DNA of 64,000 nucleotides from Flavonifractor sp. An92 (GCF_002159175.1 NZ_NFGZ01000002.1:124001-188000); one strand, 5' to 3'; shown: positions 1-7,471, counted from the stretch's first letter. The notes: generated by a model not told the origin, from the sequence alone. Program-made: numbers and translations.

Positions 1-86
1 CGCAGATTGAGCAGCGCGCTGGCGACGAACACCAGCATCGCCAGCACCACGAGCTTGGTCAGAAGCCCGGCGCGTTTCAGTTTCAT
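1..86 (-). CDS. DivIC/FtsB-like septum formation initiator, 5' part only
   Basis: The first 28 codons lie in the window and the rest lies beyond its left edge. The product starts MKLKRAGLLTKLV and continues into a hydrophobic stretch, so it looks like the cytoplasmic tip and single membrane segment of a DivIC/FtsB-type division protein. A strong ribosome site (AAAGGAGG) sits about 8 bases before the ATG. Position directly after yabP-yabQ is the usual place of this gene in sporulating Firmicutes. The extracellular coiled coil that would confirm the family is outside the window. Confidence 0.7.
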   Translation of the reverse strand, partial: MKLKRAGLLTKLVVLAMLVFVASALLNL

Positions 87-579
87 GGGAAGCGCCCTCC
101 TTTCGCCGTCTGCCTCTGTGGGGCGGTCTATCATCCGTTTCCCGGATCAGTAGCTTTATTCTATACCATTTCAAGCCGTAATGGAAGTTTTTTTTTGCAG
201 CTGCCCGCAATTTTTTACACCCTGCATACAAAACGGCGGCCGGAAGGGCCAGCAGACGCAGCAGAGTTTCCACCACCGTGGCCAGCCGGTAGCCCAGGGC
301 CAGAAAGAGGGGGCTGAAGATCTGGAAATAGAGGACCGCGCCGGCGAATACCGCGCCCACCATATAGAGCCGCACCACGCCGCCCTCCAGGAACAGGGCG
401 TGGAGGAAGAGTGCGGCGGTGACCAGCACCCAGAACAGCAGGTCCAGCAGCCCCGCCAGCAGCGGGAGGGGCAGGCGGCAGCGCAGGATGCGGAAGCAGT
501 CGTAGAGCACCCCCACCGCCAGCCCCAGCAGCGCCGCTGAGCCCAGCGCCAGGAGCTGCTGTGTGATGGAGACCGCCAT
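1..579 (-). CDS. yabQ: YabQ spore cortex membrane protein (runs off the left edge)
   Basis: The frame starts MAVSITQQLLALGSAALLG one base after the yabP stop. It encodes four hydrophobic segments within the first 115 residues (roughly 5-25, 45-63, 68-90 and 95-118), followed by a basic tail, as expected for YabQ, a mother-cell membrane protein needed for spore cortex formation. It is translationally close to yabP, with a TGA-G-ATG junction. Oddly, no stop is met before the window edge, so the frame stays open for at least 193 codons and overlaps the divIC-like start in another frame. The true C-terminus may be just outside or the overlap may be real. It is missed by ORF callers that need a stop in the window. 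Confidence 0.75.
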   Translation of the reverse strand, partial: MAVSITQQLLALGSAALLGLAVGVLYDCFRILRCRLPLPLLAGLLDLLFWVLVTAALFLHALFLEGGVVRLYMVGAVFAGAVLYFQIFSPLFLALGYRLATVVETLLRLLALPAAVLYAGCKKLRAAAKKNFHYGLKWYRIKLLIRETDDRPPHRGRRRKEGASHETETRRASDQARGAGDAGVRRQRAAQSA

Positions 580-580
580 C

Positions 581-862
581 TCAGCGGAACAGCCGGGCCA
601 GCAGGCCCCCACCCTCCCGGCGGTCGTCCTCATAGGTGAGGGAGTCGATGTTCCCCTCCACCTTCAGGTCGCCGCCGTCCAGGCTCAGCGTCTCGATGTG
701 CAGGTCCTCCCCCCGCACCACCAGCGCACCCCCCACCGTGTCCATGACGATGGAGGTCTCGTCAAAGCGCTCCACCTCCTCCACGCCGGAGATGGTCAGC
801 CGCTCCCGGCCTTCCAGCAGAATGCGGTGCCCTACCGCGGGGCTTGACCGCCGTTCGTCCAT
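581..862 (-). CDS. yabP: Sporulation protein YabP
   Basis: A 93-residue protein with the YabP/YqfC fold pattern: an N-terminal HRILLEGRERLTISGVEEVERFD stretch (cited only as residues 11-33), then a beta-rich core and a short basic tail. YabP acts in the mother cell with YabQ during spore cortex assembly. The gene precedes yabQ with one base between stop and start, indicating co-translation. A candidate SigE-type promoter lies at 893-921 on the same strand, which fits mother-cell expression. Family assignment rests on the sequence pattern plus the yabP-yabQ-divIC order. Confidence 0.88.
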   Translation of the reverse strand: MDERRSSPAVGHRILLEGRERLTISGVEEVERFDETSIVMDTVGGALVVRGEDLHIETLSLDGGDLKVEGNIDSLTYEDDRREGGGLLARLFR

Positions 863-892
863 TGTGATCCCGCCTTTCCCATGGTTTGCCTA

Positions 893-921
893 TCTATATG
901 GGACAAAGGCGGCTGTTATGC
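893..921 (-). promoter_or_regulatory. Candidate SigE-type promoter for yabPQ
   Basis: On the minus strand GCATAAC (915-921) and CATATAGA (893-900) are separated by 14 bases. This resembles the SigE pattern (GHATATT-N14-CATACAHT), though the last two bases of the -35 box differ. The predicted start is about 25 bases before yabP. It is placed in the short gap after bioY. Confidence 0.4.
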
Positions 922-926
922 CAGGC

Positions 927-1466
927 TCAGGCGGGAGCCAGGTGCAGGGCCCGGGACAGGCGCTTGCCCACCGCCATGGCCAGGGCCAGCTTGACGAGAT
1001 CGGGGATGACGAAGGGGAACACGCACCAGCCCAGCACCGTGGCCATGCCGATGGGGCCGGTGGTGCGGGAGTAGAGGAAGAGGAACCACACCGAGCCGAT
1101 GAGGTAGCACACCGCCAGCCCCAGTACGCCCGAGAGGAGGAACGCCGCGGGGCTCCGGCCCAGCAGGCGCTCTCCGGCCCACAGCACCGCCGCCTGGGCC
1201 AGGAAGCCCAGGATATAGCCGCCGGTGGTGCCGAAGAGGGCCCCGGGGCCGCCCACGAATCCGGCGAACACCGGCGCGCCCACCGCGCCCAGCAGGATGT
1301 AGACCAGCACCGCCAGCGTGCCCCGCTTGCCGCCCAGCAGGGCAGAGGCCAGAAAGACGCCGAAGGTCTGGAGGGTGAAGGGGACCACGGTGGGGATGGT
1401 GATCCAGGAGCAGACCGCCATCAGGGCGACCAGGATGGCGATGTAGGTGAGATCGCGTGTTTTCAT
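927..1466 (-). CDS. bioY: BioY biotin ECF transporter substrate-binding subunit
   Basis: A 179-residue membrane protein with about six hydrophobic segments, starting MKTRDLTYIAILVALMAV. It contains the family's Gly-rich central part (residues about 45-90, including GPGALFGTTGGY). BioY is the S component that binds biotin and works with shared ECF energising subunits, none of which is encoded here. The gene is divergent from birA across a 132-base gap holding two BirA-like operators, so biotin-dependent repression is likely. Confidence 0.93.
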   Translation of the reverse strand: MKTRDLTYIAILVALMAVCSWITIPTVVPFTLQTFGVFLASALLGGKRGTLAVLVYILLGAVGAPVFAGFVGGPGALFGTTGGYILGFLAQAAVLWAGERLLGRSPAAFLLSGVLGLAVCYLIGSVWFLFLYSRTTGPIGMATVLGWCVFPFVIPDLVKLALAMAVGKRLSRALHLAPA

Positions 1467-1480
1467 GTCAGGGCCTCCAA

Positions 1481-1511
1481 TCGTAAACTTTGGAAAGAGT
1501 ATAGTTTACAA
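1481..1511. promoter_or_regulatory. BirA-type operator 1 (bioY side)
   Basis: The inverted repeat TCGTAAAC-N15-GTTTACAA matches the BirA operator form (TTGTNAAC-N14-16-GTTNACAA). It covers the bioY -10 box TATACT (minus strand, 1498-1503), so bound BirA would block the bioY promoter. Confidence 0.8.
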
Positions 1512-1516
1512 TTGGG

Positions 1517-1554
1517 GAATTGTCAACTACTACCTCGCCTCTCGTTGACAATTC
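1517..1554. promoter_or_regulatory. BirA-type operator 2 and back-to-back -35 boxes of bioY and birA
   Basis: A perfect 11-base inverted repeat, GAATTGTCAAC-N16-GTTGACAATTC. Its left arm holds the bioY -35 (TTGACA on the minus strand, 1521-1526), 17 bases from TATACT at 1498-1503. Its right arm holds the birA -35 (TTGACA, 1545-1550), 18 bases from TACAAT at 1569-1574. One operator therefore covers both divergent promoters. Confidence 0.8.
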
Positions 1555-1598
1555 CGGGGGACATGGGCTACAATGGGGAAAAACAGGGAGGTGGGACC

Positions 1599-2588
1599 AT
1601 GCTGTCCGATGAGGTGCTGGCCCTGCTCAAGGAGCAGGAGGGCTATTGTTCCGGCGAGGAGATGAGCCGACGGCTGGGGGTCAGCCGGGCGGCGGTGTGG
1701 AAGGCCATCGCGGCCCTGCGTCAGGCGGGGTACGACATTTCCTCCGCCCCCAACCGGGGGTATCAGCTCCAAAAATCCCCCGACCGGGTGTCGGAGGGGG
1801 AGCTGAAGGGAGCGCTGACCGGTCGGGTGCTGGGGAAGGAGCTCCTGTGCCTGGACACGGTGGACTCCACCAACAATGAGGTCAAGCGCCGGGTGGTCCA
1901 GGGCGCGCCGGAGGGGCTCACCGTCATCGCCGACCAGCAGACCGGCGGCCGGGGCCGGAGGGGACGGGTGTTCGTCTCCCCGCCGGGCGGGCTCTATGTG
2001 TCGGTGCTGCTGCGGCCCGACGCCGGACTGCGGGAGCTGATGTGGCTCACCGCCTGGAGCGGCGTGGCCCTGTGCGACGGCATCGAGCGGTGCTGTGGGG
2101 TGCGCCCCGGCATCAAGTGGACCAACGACATCATCCTGAATGGCCGGAAGGTGTGCGGCATCCTCACCGAGCTGGGCATGGAGGGGGAGAGCGCCCGGTC
2201 ACAGTATGTGGTGGTAGGGGCCGGGATCAACGTCAGCCAGACTGAGGCGGACTTCGGGCCCGAGGTGGCGCCGGTGGCCATCTCCCTGGCCCAGGCCCTG
2301 GGGACGGCTCCCCGCCGGGCCGAGCTGGCCGCCTCCATCCTCACCGCCCTGGACGACATGCGCGCCGCCTTCCCCCACGAAAAGGAGCGCTACCTGGAGC
2401 AGTACCGCAAGGACTGCCTCACGGTGGGCCGGGAGGTGCGCATCCTGCGGGGGGACGGCCGCACCGAGGAGGCGGTGGCCGAGGCCATCGACGAGGATTT
2501 CCAGCTGGTGGTCCGCTTCCCCGACGGTCGGCGGGAGACGGTGAATGCCGGCGAGGTGTCGGTGCGGGGCCTGCTGGGCTATGTGTAA
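1599..2588 (+). CDS. birA: Bifunctional biotin protein ligase / biotin repressor BirA
   Basis: A 329-residue BirA. The N-terminal winged helix-turn-helix (residues about 1-60, GEEMSRRLGVSRAAVWKAI) binds operators. The ligase domain follows, with the GRGRRGR biotin/ATP loop near residue 115 and KWTNDI near 175, and a C-terminal cap. It makes biotinyl-AMP and transfers biotin to carboxylases. The frame is open far upstream, but the ATG at 1599 is preceded by AGGGAGGTG and begins the helix-turn-helix, so the longer 650-codon reading is rejected. It lies downstream of a TTGACA-18-TACAAT promoter that overlaps operator 2, implying autoregulation. Confidence 0.95.
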   Translation: MLSDEVLALLKEQEGYCSGEEMSRRLGVSRAAVWKAIAALRQAGYDISSAPNRGYQLQKSPDRVSEGELKGALTGRVLGKELLCLDTVDSTNNEVKRRVVQGAPEGLTVIADQQTGGRGRRGRVFVSPPGGLYVSVLLRPDAGLRELMWLTAWSGVALCDGIERCCGVRPGIKWTNDIILNGRKVCGILTELGMEGESARSQYVVVGAGINVSQTEADFGPEVAPVAISLAQALGTAPRRAELAASILTALDDMRAAFPHEKERYLEQYRKDCLTVGREVRILRGDGRTEEAVAEAIDEDFQLVVRFPDGRRETVNAGEVSVRGLLGYV

Positions 2589-2590
2589 AA

Positions 2591-2626
2591 AATGCTCCGG
2601 AGCGAACAAGCTCCGGAGCATTTTTG
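2591..2626. terminator. Bidirectional terminator between birA and mtaB
   Basis: A 13-base stem (AATGCTCCGGAGC, 2591-2603, with its complement at 2610-2622) and a 6-base loop. A T-run follows on the plus strand and an A-run precedes it, so it can serve both convergent genes. Confidence 0.9.
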
Positions 2627-2627
2627 T

Positions 2628-3923
2628 TCAGCGAATGGTTCCCAGGAGGGAATTTTCTTGACGGGCAGTAATATAGACCTCTTTTTCTACGTTATGCAAT
2701 TGCTTGCCGTCGGCCAGAACCTCCACATAGTTGGGGGCGTGGCCCTTCCAGAGGCCGCTCTTTTCCTCCTCGAAGAGGACGGGGAGGGTGGTCCCCACCC
2801 AGCGGTCCAGGTAGGCCTCCTCCAGCCGCCGGGCCAGAGCGGCGGCCCGGTGGGCCCGGTCCTCCTTTACGGCGTTGGGGATCTGGTCGGGCATCTTGGC
2901 GGCGGGGGTGCCGGTGCGGCGGGAGTAGGGAAAGATATGCATGGCGGCGAAGGCGCATTTTTCCACAAAGGCCAGGGTGGCGGTGAACTCATCCTCCGTC
3001 TCACCGGGGAAGCCCACAATGAGGTCGGTGGTGATGGCAGGGTCGTGGAAGTATTCCCGGAGTAATGTGACGCTCTCATAATACCGAGCGGTATCATATT
3101 TCCGGTTCATGCGCCGCAGGACCGTGTCGCAGCCGCTCTGCATGGACAGGTGGAAATGGGGACAGAGGTTGGGAAGGGCGGTGGCCCGGCGGCAGAAGTC
3201 GTGGGTGATGGTGCGGGGCTCCAGGCTGCCCAGGCGCAGCCGGATGTGGGCGGGCAGATCCTGACACAGCCCATCCAGCAGGTCGATGAGGCTCTCGCCG
3301 GTCTTGAGGTCGTGGCCCCAGGAGGAGATCTCGATGCCGGTGAGCACGATCTCCTGATACCCCTCGGCCAGCAGCCGCTCCAGCTCCCGCCGGGCGTCGG
3401 CGATGGACAGGGAGCGCACCGGCCCGCGGGCGTAGGGGATGATGCAGTAGGTGCAGAAGTTGACGCACCCGTCCTCCACCTTCAGCATGGCCCGGGTGCG
3501 GCCCTCCAGGCCGCCGCCGGACAGAGGCTCAAAGGTGCGGTGGGTCATGATGTCGTCCACCGTCACCATGGCCGCCTCCTGCCGCTGGGCCAGCAGGTGC
3601 TCCAGGTCGTCCAGGAAGGCCATACGTCCGGCAGTGCCTGCCACCAGGTCCACCCCCAGGGCGGCCACCGCCTCCGGCGCGGTCTGGGCGTAGCAGCCGC
3701 ACACCGCCACCACCGCGCCGGGGCTGCGCTTGCGGGCCTGGCGGATGATCTGGCGGGATTTCTTGTCGCTCACCGCCGTGACGGTGCAGGTGTTGACGAT
3801 GTAGGCGTCGGCCTCTCCCTCAAAGGGGACCAGCTCGTGGCCGCGGCGGCGGAGCTCGCCCTCCAGCGCGGCGGTCTCGTATTGATTGACCTTACAGCCC
3901 AGGGTATAAATGGAAATCTTCAT
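2628..3923 (-). CDS. mtaB: tRNA t6A37 methylthiotransferase MtaB
   Basis: A 431-residue radical-SAM methylthiotransferase that adds a 2-methylthio group to t6A37 in tRNA. The N-terminal domain has the three conserved cysteines at C10, C46 and about C77, which hold an auxiliary 4Fe-4S cluster. The radical-SAM motif CxxxCxxC is at C153/C157/C160 and a TRAM domain ends the protein. The cysteine spacing and the GCKVNQYE start favour MtaB over MiaB or RimO. A GGAGC ribosome site precedes the ATG. Confidence 0.93.
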   Translation of the reverse strand: MKISIYTLGCKVNQYETAALEGELRRRGHELVPFEGEADAYIVNTCTVTAVSDKKSRQIIRQARKRSPGAVVAVCGCYAQTAPEAVAALGVDLVAGTAGRMAFLDDLEHLLAQRQEAAMVTVDDIMTHRTFEPLSGGGLEGRTRAMLKVEDGCVNFCTYCIIPYARGPVRSLSIADARRELERLLAEGYQEIVLTGIEISSWGHDLKTGESLIDLLDGLCQDLPAHIRLRLGSLEPRTITHDFCRRATALPNLCPHFHLSMQSGCDTVLRRMNRKYDTARYYESVTLLREYFHDPAITTDLIVGFPGETEDEFTATLAFVEKCAFAAMHIFPYSRRTGTPAAKMPDQIPNAVKEDRAHRAAALARRLEEAYLDRWVGTTLPVLFEEEKSGLWKGHAPNYVEVLADGKQLHNVEKEVYITARQENSLLGTIR

Positions 3924-3955
3924 ATTGGCTCCTTGTCTCTGCGGTGCAAAATGAC

Positions 3956-3984
3956 TTGTAATTTGGGGAAGAATTTCTTATAAT
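3956..3984 (+). promoter_or_regulatory. Promoter driving the hairpin cluster
   Basis: TTGTAA (3956-3961), a 17-base spacer and TATAAT (3979-3984). Predicted initiation near 3991 is exactly where the series of hairpins begins, so the cluster is probably transcribed on the plus strand. Confidence 0.6.
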
Positions 3985-4292
3985 AATGTCTGCTGAATAA
4001 ACCGACAAGCGGTTTATTCGCGCGGCAAAGGCCGCGCAATTTCATAAAAACAACTGAATTCAGTTGTTTTTTGAAATTCAGACATTGTTACAATGTGTAT
4101 TTCCGCTGGAACGCTGTGGCGTTACAGCGGAATGTGCAAGGATTTCAGGCAGTATTGCCTGAAACCTTGCATCAGAACAAGGCCGATCAGCCTTGTTCTA
4201 TACGCATTATAATAGGTCCGTTAACCGCTCCGCAAGGCGGAGCGAAGGGAAAACAGAACACAACAGCCTTATTATACCGGGTCCGAGCGGTT
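3985..4292 (+). ncRNA. Hairpin-rich candidate structured RNA or long leader
   Basis: About 300 bases without a convincing gene, visibly richer in A+T than its neighbours, made almost entirely of consecutive inverted repeats. The stems are 3995-4004/4010-4019; 4020-4026/4031-4037; a 26-base perfect palindrome 4046-4071 flanked by 4038-4044/4072-4078; 4082-4087/4091-4096; 4101-4114/4119-4132; 4135-4150/4157-4171; 4174-4183/4190-4199; and 4226-4233/4237-4244. AACCGCTC (4223-4230) can instead pair with GAGCGGTT (4285-4292), which is followed by more T's, giving a terminator-like alternative. It could be a standalone RNA, a regulatory leader of the HPr-like operon, or a cluster of REP-like palindromes. 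I do not recognise a known RNA family. Confidence 0.5.
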
Positions 4293-4349
4293 TTTGGAAG
4301 AGAAAAGCGCGGCGGCCGGGTCTGAATGTGATCCAGGAGGTCAACTATC

Positions 4350-4592
4350 ATGAGCAGCTTTTATGTAACGCTTCCCACGCTGGAAGATGTGAAGTCCTTC
4401 TCCCGCCTGGCCAACCAGCATGACTGTGAGATCGATGTGTGCACCGGCCGCTATGTGGTCAACGCCAAGTCCATCATGGGGCTCTTCTCCATCGACCGGG
4501 AGGGACCCATCAAGGTGGAGTTCCACGGCAGCGACAGCCAGTGCGACGCCTTCCGGCAGGGCCTGGGCGCGCTGGTGGTGCAGCCGTCCTGA
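4350..4592 (+). CDS. HPr-like protein without the phospho-accepting histidine
   Basis: An 80-residue HPr-fold protein. The C-terminal half matches HPr (GRYVVNAKSIMGLFSID, then a beta strand and helix). The segment that should carry the catalytic HARP histidine near residue 15 reads VKSFSRLANQHD and has no equivalent His. The Ser46 region is KSIMG as in HPr. It therefore probably cannot act as a phosphotransferase carrier and may be a Crh-like regulatory protein or a diverged homologue. The ribosome site is CAGGAGG. It is followed after two bases by the YfbR-like gene. No PTS genes are nearby. Confidence 0.75.
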   Translation: MSSFYVTLPTLEDVKSFSRLANQHDCEIDVCTGRYVVNAKSIMGLFSIDREGPIKVEFHGSDSQCDAFRQGLGALVVQPS

Positions 4593-4594
4593 CC

Positions 4595-5173
4595 ATGGGG
4601 GCCCATTTCTTCGCCTATCTGGCCCGGATGCGCTACATCACCCGCTGGGGCCTGATGCGCAGCACGGTGCCGGAGAACGTACAGGAGCACTCCCACATGA
4701 CGGCGGTGCTGGCCCACGCCCTGGCGGTGATCCGCCGGGACGTGCTGGGGGGAGAGGCGGACCCGGAGCGTGCGGCCACTGCCGCCCTTTTCCACGACGC
4801 CACCGAGATCCTCACCGGCGATCTGCCCACCCCCGTCAAGTATTTCAACCCGGAGATCCGGGCATCCTACCGGGAAGTGGAGGACCTGGCGGCGGACAAG
4901 CTCCTCTCCACCCTGCCGGAGGCCATGCGCCCGGCCTATGAGGACTGGCTGCGGGAGGACTATGACAGGGAGACCCTGGCCCTCGTGAAGGCGGCGGACA
5001 AGCTCTCCGCCCTCATCCAGTGCCTGGAGGAGCAGAAGGCCGGAAACCCCGAGTTCCGCAAGGCCGAGGAGCAGACCCGCAAGACCCTGGAGGACATGGA
5101 CCTGCCCGAGGTGGACTATTTTCTGGAGCATTTTCTTCCCGCCTTCCGGCTGACGCTGGACGAGCTGGAATAG
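4595..5173 (+). CDS. YfbR-like HD-domain 5'-deoxynucleotidase
   Basis: A 192-residue HD phosphohydrolase. Residues equivalent to E. coli YfbR active-site residues are present: R17/W18 (RYITRWGLM), H32, H67-D68, D76 (TGDLPTP) and D135. YfbR dephosphorylates deoxyribonucleoside 5'-monophosphates in nucleotide salvage. The open frame starts 52 codons earlier inside the HPr-like gene. The ATG at 4595 is chosen because it starts the family's MGAHFFAYLARM block. The start nearly abuts the previous stop, suggesting coupled translation. Confidence 0.88.
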   Translation: MGAHFFAYLARMRYITRWGLMRSTVPENVQEHSHMTAVLAHALAVIRRDVLGGEADPERAATAALFHDATEILTGDLPTPVKYFNPEIRASYREVEDLAADKLLSTLPEAMRPAYEDWLREDYDRETLALVKAADKLSALIQCLEEQKAGNPEFRKAEEQTRKTLEDMDLPEVDYFLEHFLPAFRLTLDELE

Positions 5174-5212
5174 ACGGAGCGGAAGCTCCGCAGGGAAAGC
5201 GAGCGTATTTGT

Positions 5213-6136
5213 ATGATCCCATTTCGTGCTCCGGTCCTGGAGGACCGGACCTGGGTGGAGGAGCGGTTCTGCGCCACGGGCAACCGGGGGTGTGAGTACA
5301 GCTTTGCCACCATGTTCCTGTGGGCGCGGCGCTACTGTCAGCATGTGGCCCGCTGGGAGGACTTCGTCCTGGAGCGGCTGTGCGGCGGCCAGGGCGTGGG
5401 CTACCTCTTTCCGGTGGGCGGCACGGACCTGGCCGGAGTGGTGGACGCCCTGGAACAGGACGCGGCCGAGCGGGGGCACCCCTTCCGCTTCTTCTGCGTC
5501 ACCGAGGAGCAGACCCGCCAGCTGGAGGCGGCCTGCCCCGGGCGCTTCCGGTATGAGCTGGACCGGGACGGCTTCGACTACCTCTACGAGGTGGACAAGT
5601 TGGCCGATCTGGAGGGCAAAAAGCTCCACGCCAAGCGCAACCACATCAACCGTTTCGTCCAGGACCACCCGGACTGGACGGTGGAGCCCATCACGCCGGA
5701 CAACCTGGTGGAGTGCATGACCATGGACGTGGAGTGGAACCGCCGCTACCGCGCCCGGGAAGAAGTGGAGCAGCCCGCCGAGGACACCCTGAAGGATGAG
5801 AGCCAGGCCCTGGCCCGGGCCTTTGCCAACTACGGCCCCCTCCACCTGCGGGGCCTGCTGCTGCGGGCGGAGGGCCAGGTGGTGGCCTTCACCATGGGCA
5901 GCCCCATCTGTAAGGATACCTTTGACGTCCACTTCGAAAAGGCCTTTGGGAAAATGCGGGGGGCCTACCCCCTCATCAACCGGGAGTTCGCCCGCTGGGT
6001 GCGGGAGCACGAGCCGGGGGTGCGTTACCTCAACCGGGAGGACGACATGGGCCTGCCCGGGCTGCGGAAGGCCAAGGAGTCCTACGATCCCGATTTGATG
6101 GTGGAAAAATATACGGTCCTGCCCCGGGAGGCGTAG
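5213..6136 (+). CDS. DUF2156 (GNAT-fold, LPG synthase C-terminal-like) protein
   Basis: A 307-residue soluble protein of the DUF2156 family, related to the catalytic domain of phosphatidylglycerol lysyltransferase (MprF) but without its membrane part. Two GNAT-like halves are visible. The second contains GLLLRAEGQVVAFTMG and YLNREDDMGLPGLRKAKESY, with the conserved N-R-E-D and K-x-S-Y elements. Its substrate is unknown; transfer of an aminoacyl group from tRNA is a family-based guess. It follows the YfbR-like gene by 39 bases with no terminator between, so the three genes may form one operon. Confidence 0.85.
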   Translation: MIPFRAPVLEDRTWVEERFCATGNRGCEYSFATMFLWARRYCQHVARWEDFVLERLCGGQGVGYLFPVGGTDLAGVVDALEQDAAERGHPFRFFCVTEEQTRQLEAACPGRFRYELDRDGFDYLYEVDKLADLEGKKLHAKRNHINRFVQDHPDWTVEPITPDNLVECMTMDVEWNRRYRAREEVEQPAEDTLKDESQALARAFANYGPLHLRGLLLRAEGQVVAFTMGSPICKDTFDVHFEKAFGKMRGAYPLINREFARWVREHEPGVRYLNREDDMGLPGLRKAKESYDPDLMVEKYTVLPREA

Positions 6137-6154
6137 TTCTCGCCGGGCAGAGAA

Positions 6155-6190
6155 AGCGGCCGGACCCGTGGGGTCCGGCCGCTGTTGTTT
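6155..6190. terminator. Terminator between the DUF2156 gene and the AI-2E-family gene
   Basis: A 13-base GC-rich stem (6155-6167/6171-6183) with a 3-base loop, followed by GTTGTTT. It sits between convergent genes. Confidence 0.85.
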
Positions 6191-7352
6191 ACTCGGGGTC
6201 GGTGGGGGGCTGGAGATCGGCGGGAAGCTCCCGGTCCCGCAGGCGGCGGCGCACATCCTGCTTCAGCAGGGCGTAGAGCACCGAGCACACCGGCACGCTA
6301 AGGAGCACGCCGGGCAGATCGAAGAGCCCGCCGCCCACCGTCACAGCGGTGAGGACCCAGATGCCGGGCAGGCCGATGGAGGTGCCCACCACCCGGGGAT
6401 AGATGACGTTGCCCTCGATCTGCTGGAGGATGGCCAGGAAGATGAGGAAGATGAGGGCCTTCACCGGGCTCACCATCAGCAGCAGGAAGGCGGCCAGAAT
6501 GGCACCGATGTAGGCGCCGGCCACCGGGATGAGGGCGGATACGCCGATAATGACGCCCACCAGGGGGGCGTAGTCGGCCTGGATGAAGAGCATACCGGCG
6601 GCGCACAGCCCGCCCAGGATGCAGGCCTCGATGAGCTGGCCGCTCACAAAGCGGGTAAAGGTGTCGGCGGTCAGGTGGACCACATCCAGAATGATCCCCG
6701 CGGGCTTGGCGGGCACATAGGCGAAGAGGAGACGGCGGCACTGGGGCAGCAGAGTCTCCCGACCGCCCAGCATGTAGATAGAGAAGATGACCGACAGCAG
6801 CCCGGTGACGAACATGGAGATGATGGCTCCGGTGAAGTTCATCACATTGGCCACGGTGGTGCTCAGACCCTGGACCAGCCCCTCCAGGAAGGTCTGGAGG
6901 TAGGCGGTGAGCTTGGAGAGGTTCAGATTGCTGAGGAAGTCGGCGTCGATGTGCAGGTAGTTGAACAGCTCCGTGAGGGAGGTCTGCAGGTTGAGCAGAT
7001 ACCCACTCAGACTGCCGGCGAAGATCTGGATGCTCTCCACCAGTTTGGGCACCACGAAGGAGAACAGGATGGCCAGCACCACGATGAGGGACAGGTACGA
7101 GGAGAACACCGCCAGAGGACGGCTCAGCCCCGCGGCCCGGGTGCGGCCCAGCGCCCGGTCATAGGCGTGGTAAAAGGCCTGGCAGGGGCGGTTGAGGATG
7201 AAGGCCACGGCGAAGCCCACGTACAGCGGCTTGAGCAGACCCAGCAGGCTGCCCGCCAGGCCCAGCAGCGCGTCGATCTTCACCAGCGCCAGCACCAGCA
7301 AGACGGTGTAGGTGATGATGAGCAGGATGCTCCGAAACAGTTTTCGATCCAT
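6189..7352 (-). CDS. AI-2E family transporter (PF01594 permease)
   Basis: A 387-residue polytopic protein with about eight membrane segments. Two N-terminal segments precede a soluble stretch (residues about 85-150, amphipathic and Leu-rich), and a C-terminal helical bundle contains the family's typical GVIIGVSALIPVAGAYIG block. Members include AI-2 exporter TqsA and Na+/H+ antiporters, so the substrate cannot be named. Its own promoter (TTGACG-17-TATAGT on the minus strand, 7394-7422) lies in the gap to metN. Confidence 0.9.
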   Translation of the reverse strand: MDRKLFRSILLIITYTVLLVLALVKIDALLGLAGSLLGLLKPLYVGFAVAFILNRPCQAFYHAYDRALGRTRAAGLSRPLAVFSSYLSLIVVLAILFSFVVPKLVESIQIFAGSLSGYLLNLQTSLTELFNYLHIDADFLSNLNLSKLTAYLQTFLEGLVQGLSTTVANVMNFTGAIISMFVTGLLSVIFSIYMLGGRETLLPQCRRLLFAYVPAKPAGIILDVVHLTADTFTRFVSGQLIEACILGGLCAAGMLFIQADYAPLVGVIIGVSALIPVAGAYIGAILAAFLLLMVSPVKALIFLIFLAILQQIEGNVIYPRVVGTSIGLPGIWVLTAVTVGGGLFDLPGVLLSVPVCSVLYALLKQDVRRRLRDRELPADLQPPTDPE

Positions 7353-7393
7353 AAAATACTCCTGAGTGTTCGATTTCAGCTTCTGTATGGTCC

Positions 7394-7422
7394 ACTATAT
7401 CACCCCTGCCGGGTGCCGTCAA
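7394..7422 (-). promoter_or_regulatory. Promoter of the AI-2E-family gene
   Basis: On the minus strand TTGACG (7417-7422) and TATAGT (7394-7399) are separated by 17 bases. The box sits about 40 bases before the start codon. Confidence 0.7.
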
Positions 7423-7471
7423 TGGACAAACGGACCGACCCGTTCCTTTTGCCGAAACAGGGGGCGCAACC

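Noticed and set aside
636-1598. Long plus-strand extension upstream of birA
   Set aside because: It is antisense to bioY and yabP, has low-complexity arginine/glycine composition, and the ribosome site and domain start place birA at 1599.
4439-4594. N-terminal extension of the YfbR-like protein
   Set aside because: It overlaps the HPr-like gene out of frame; the family's N-terminus begins at the ATG 4595.
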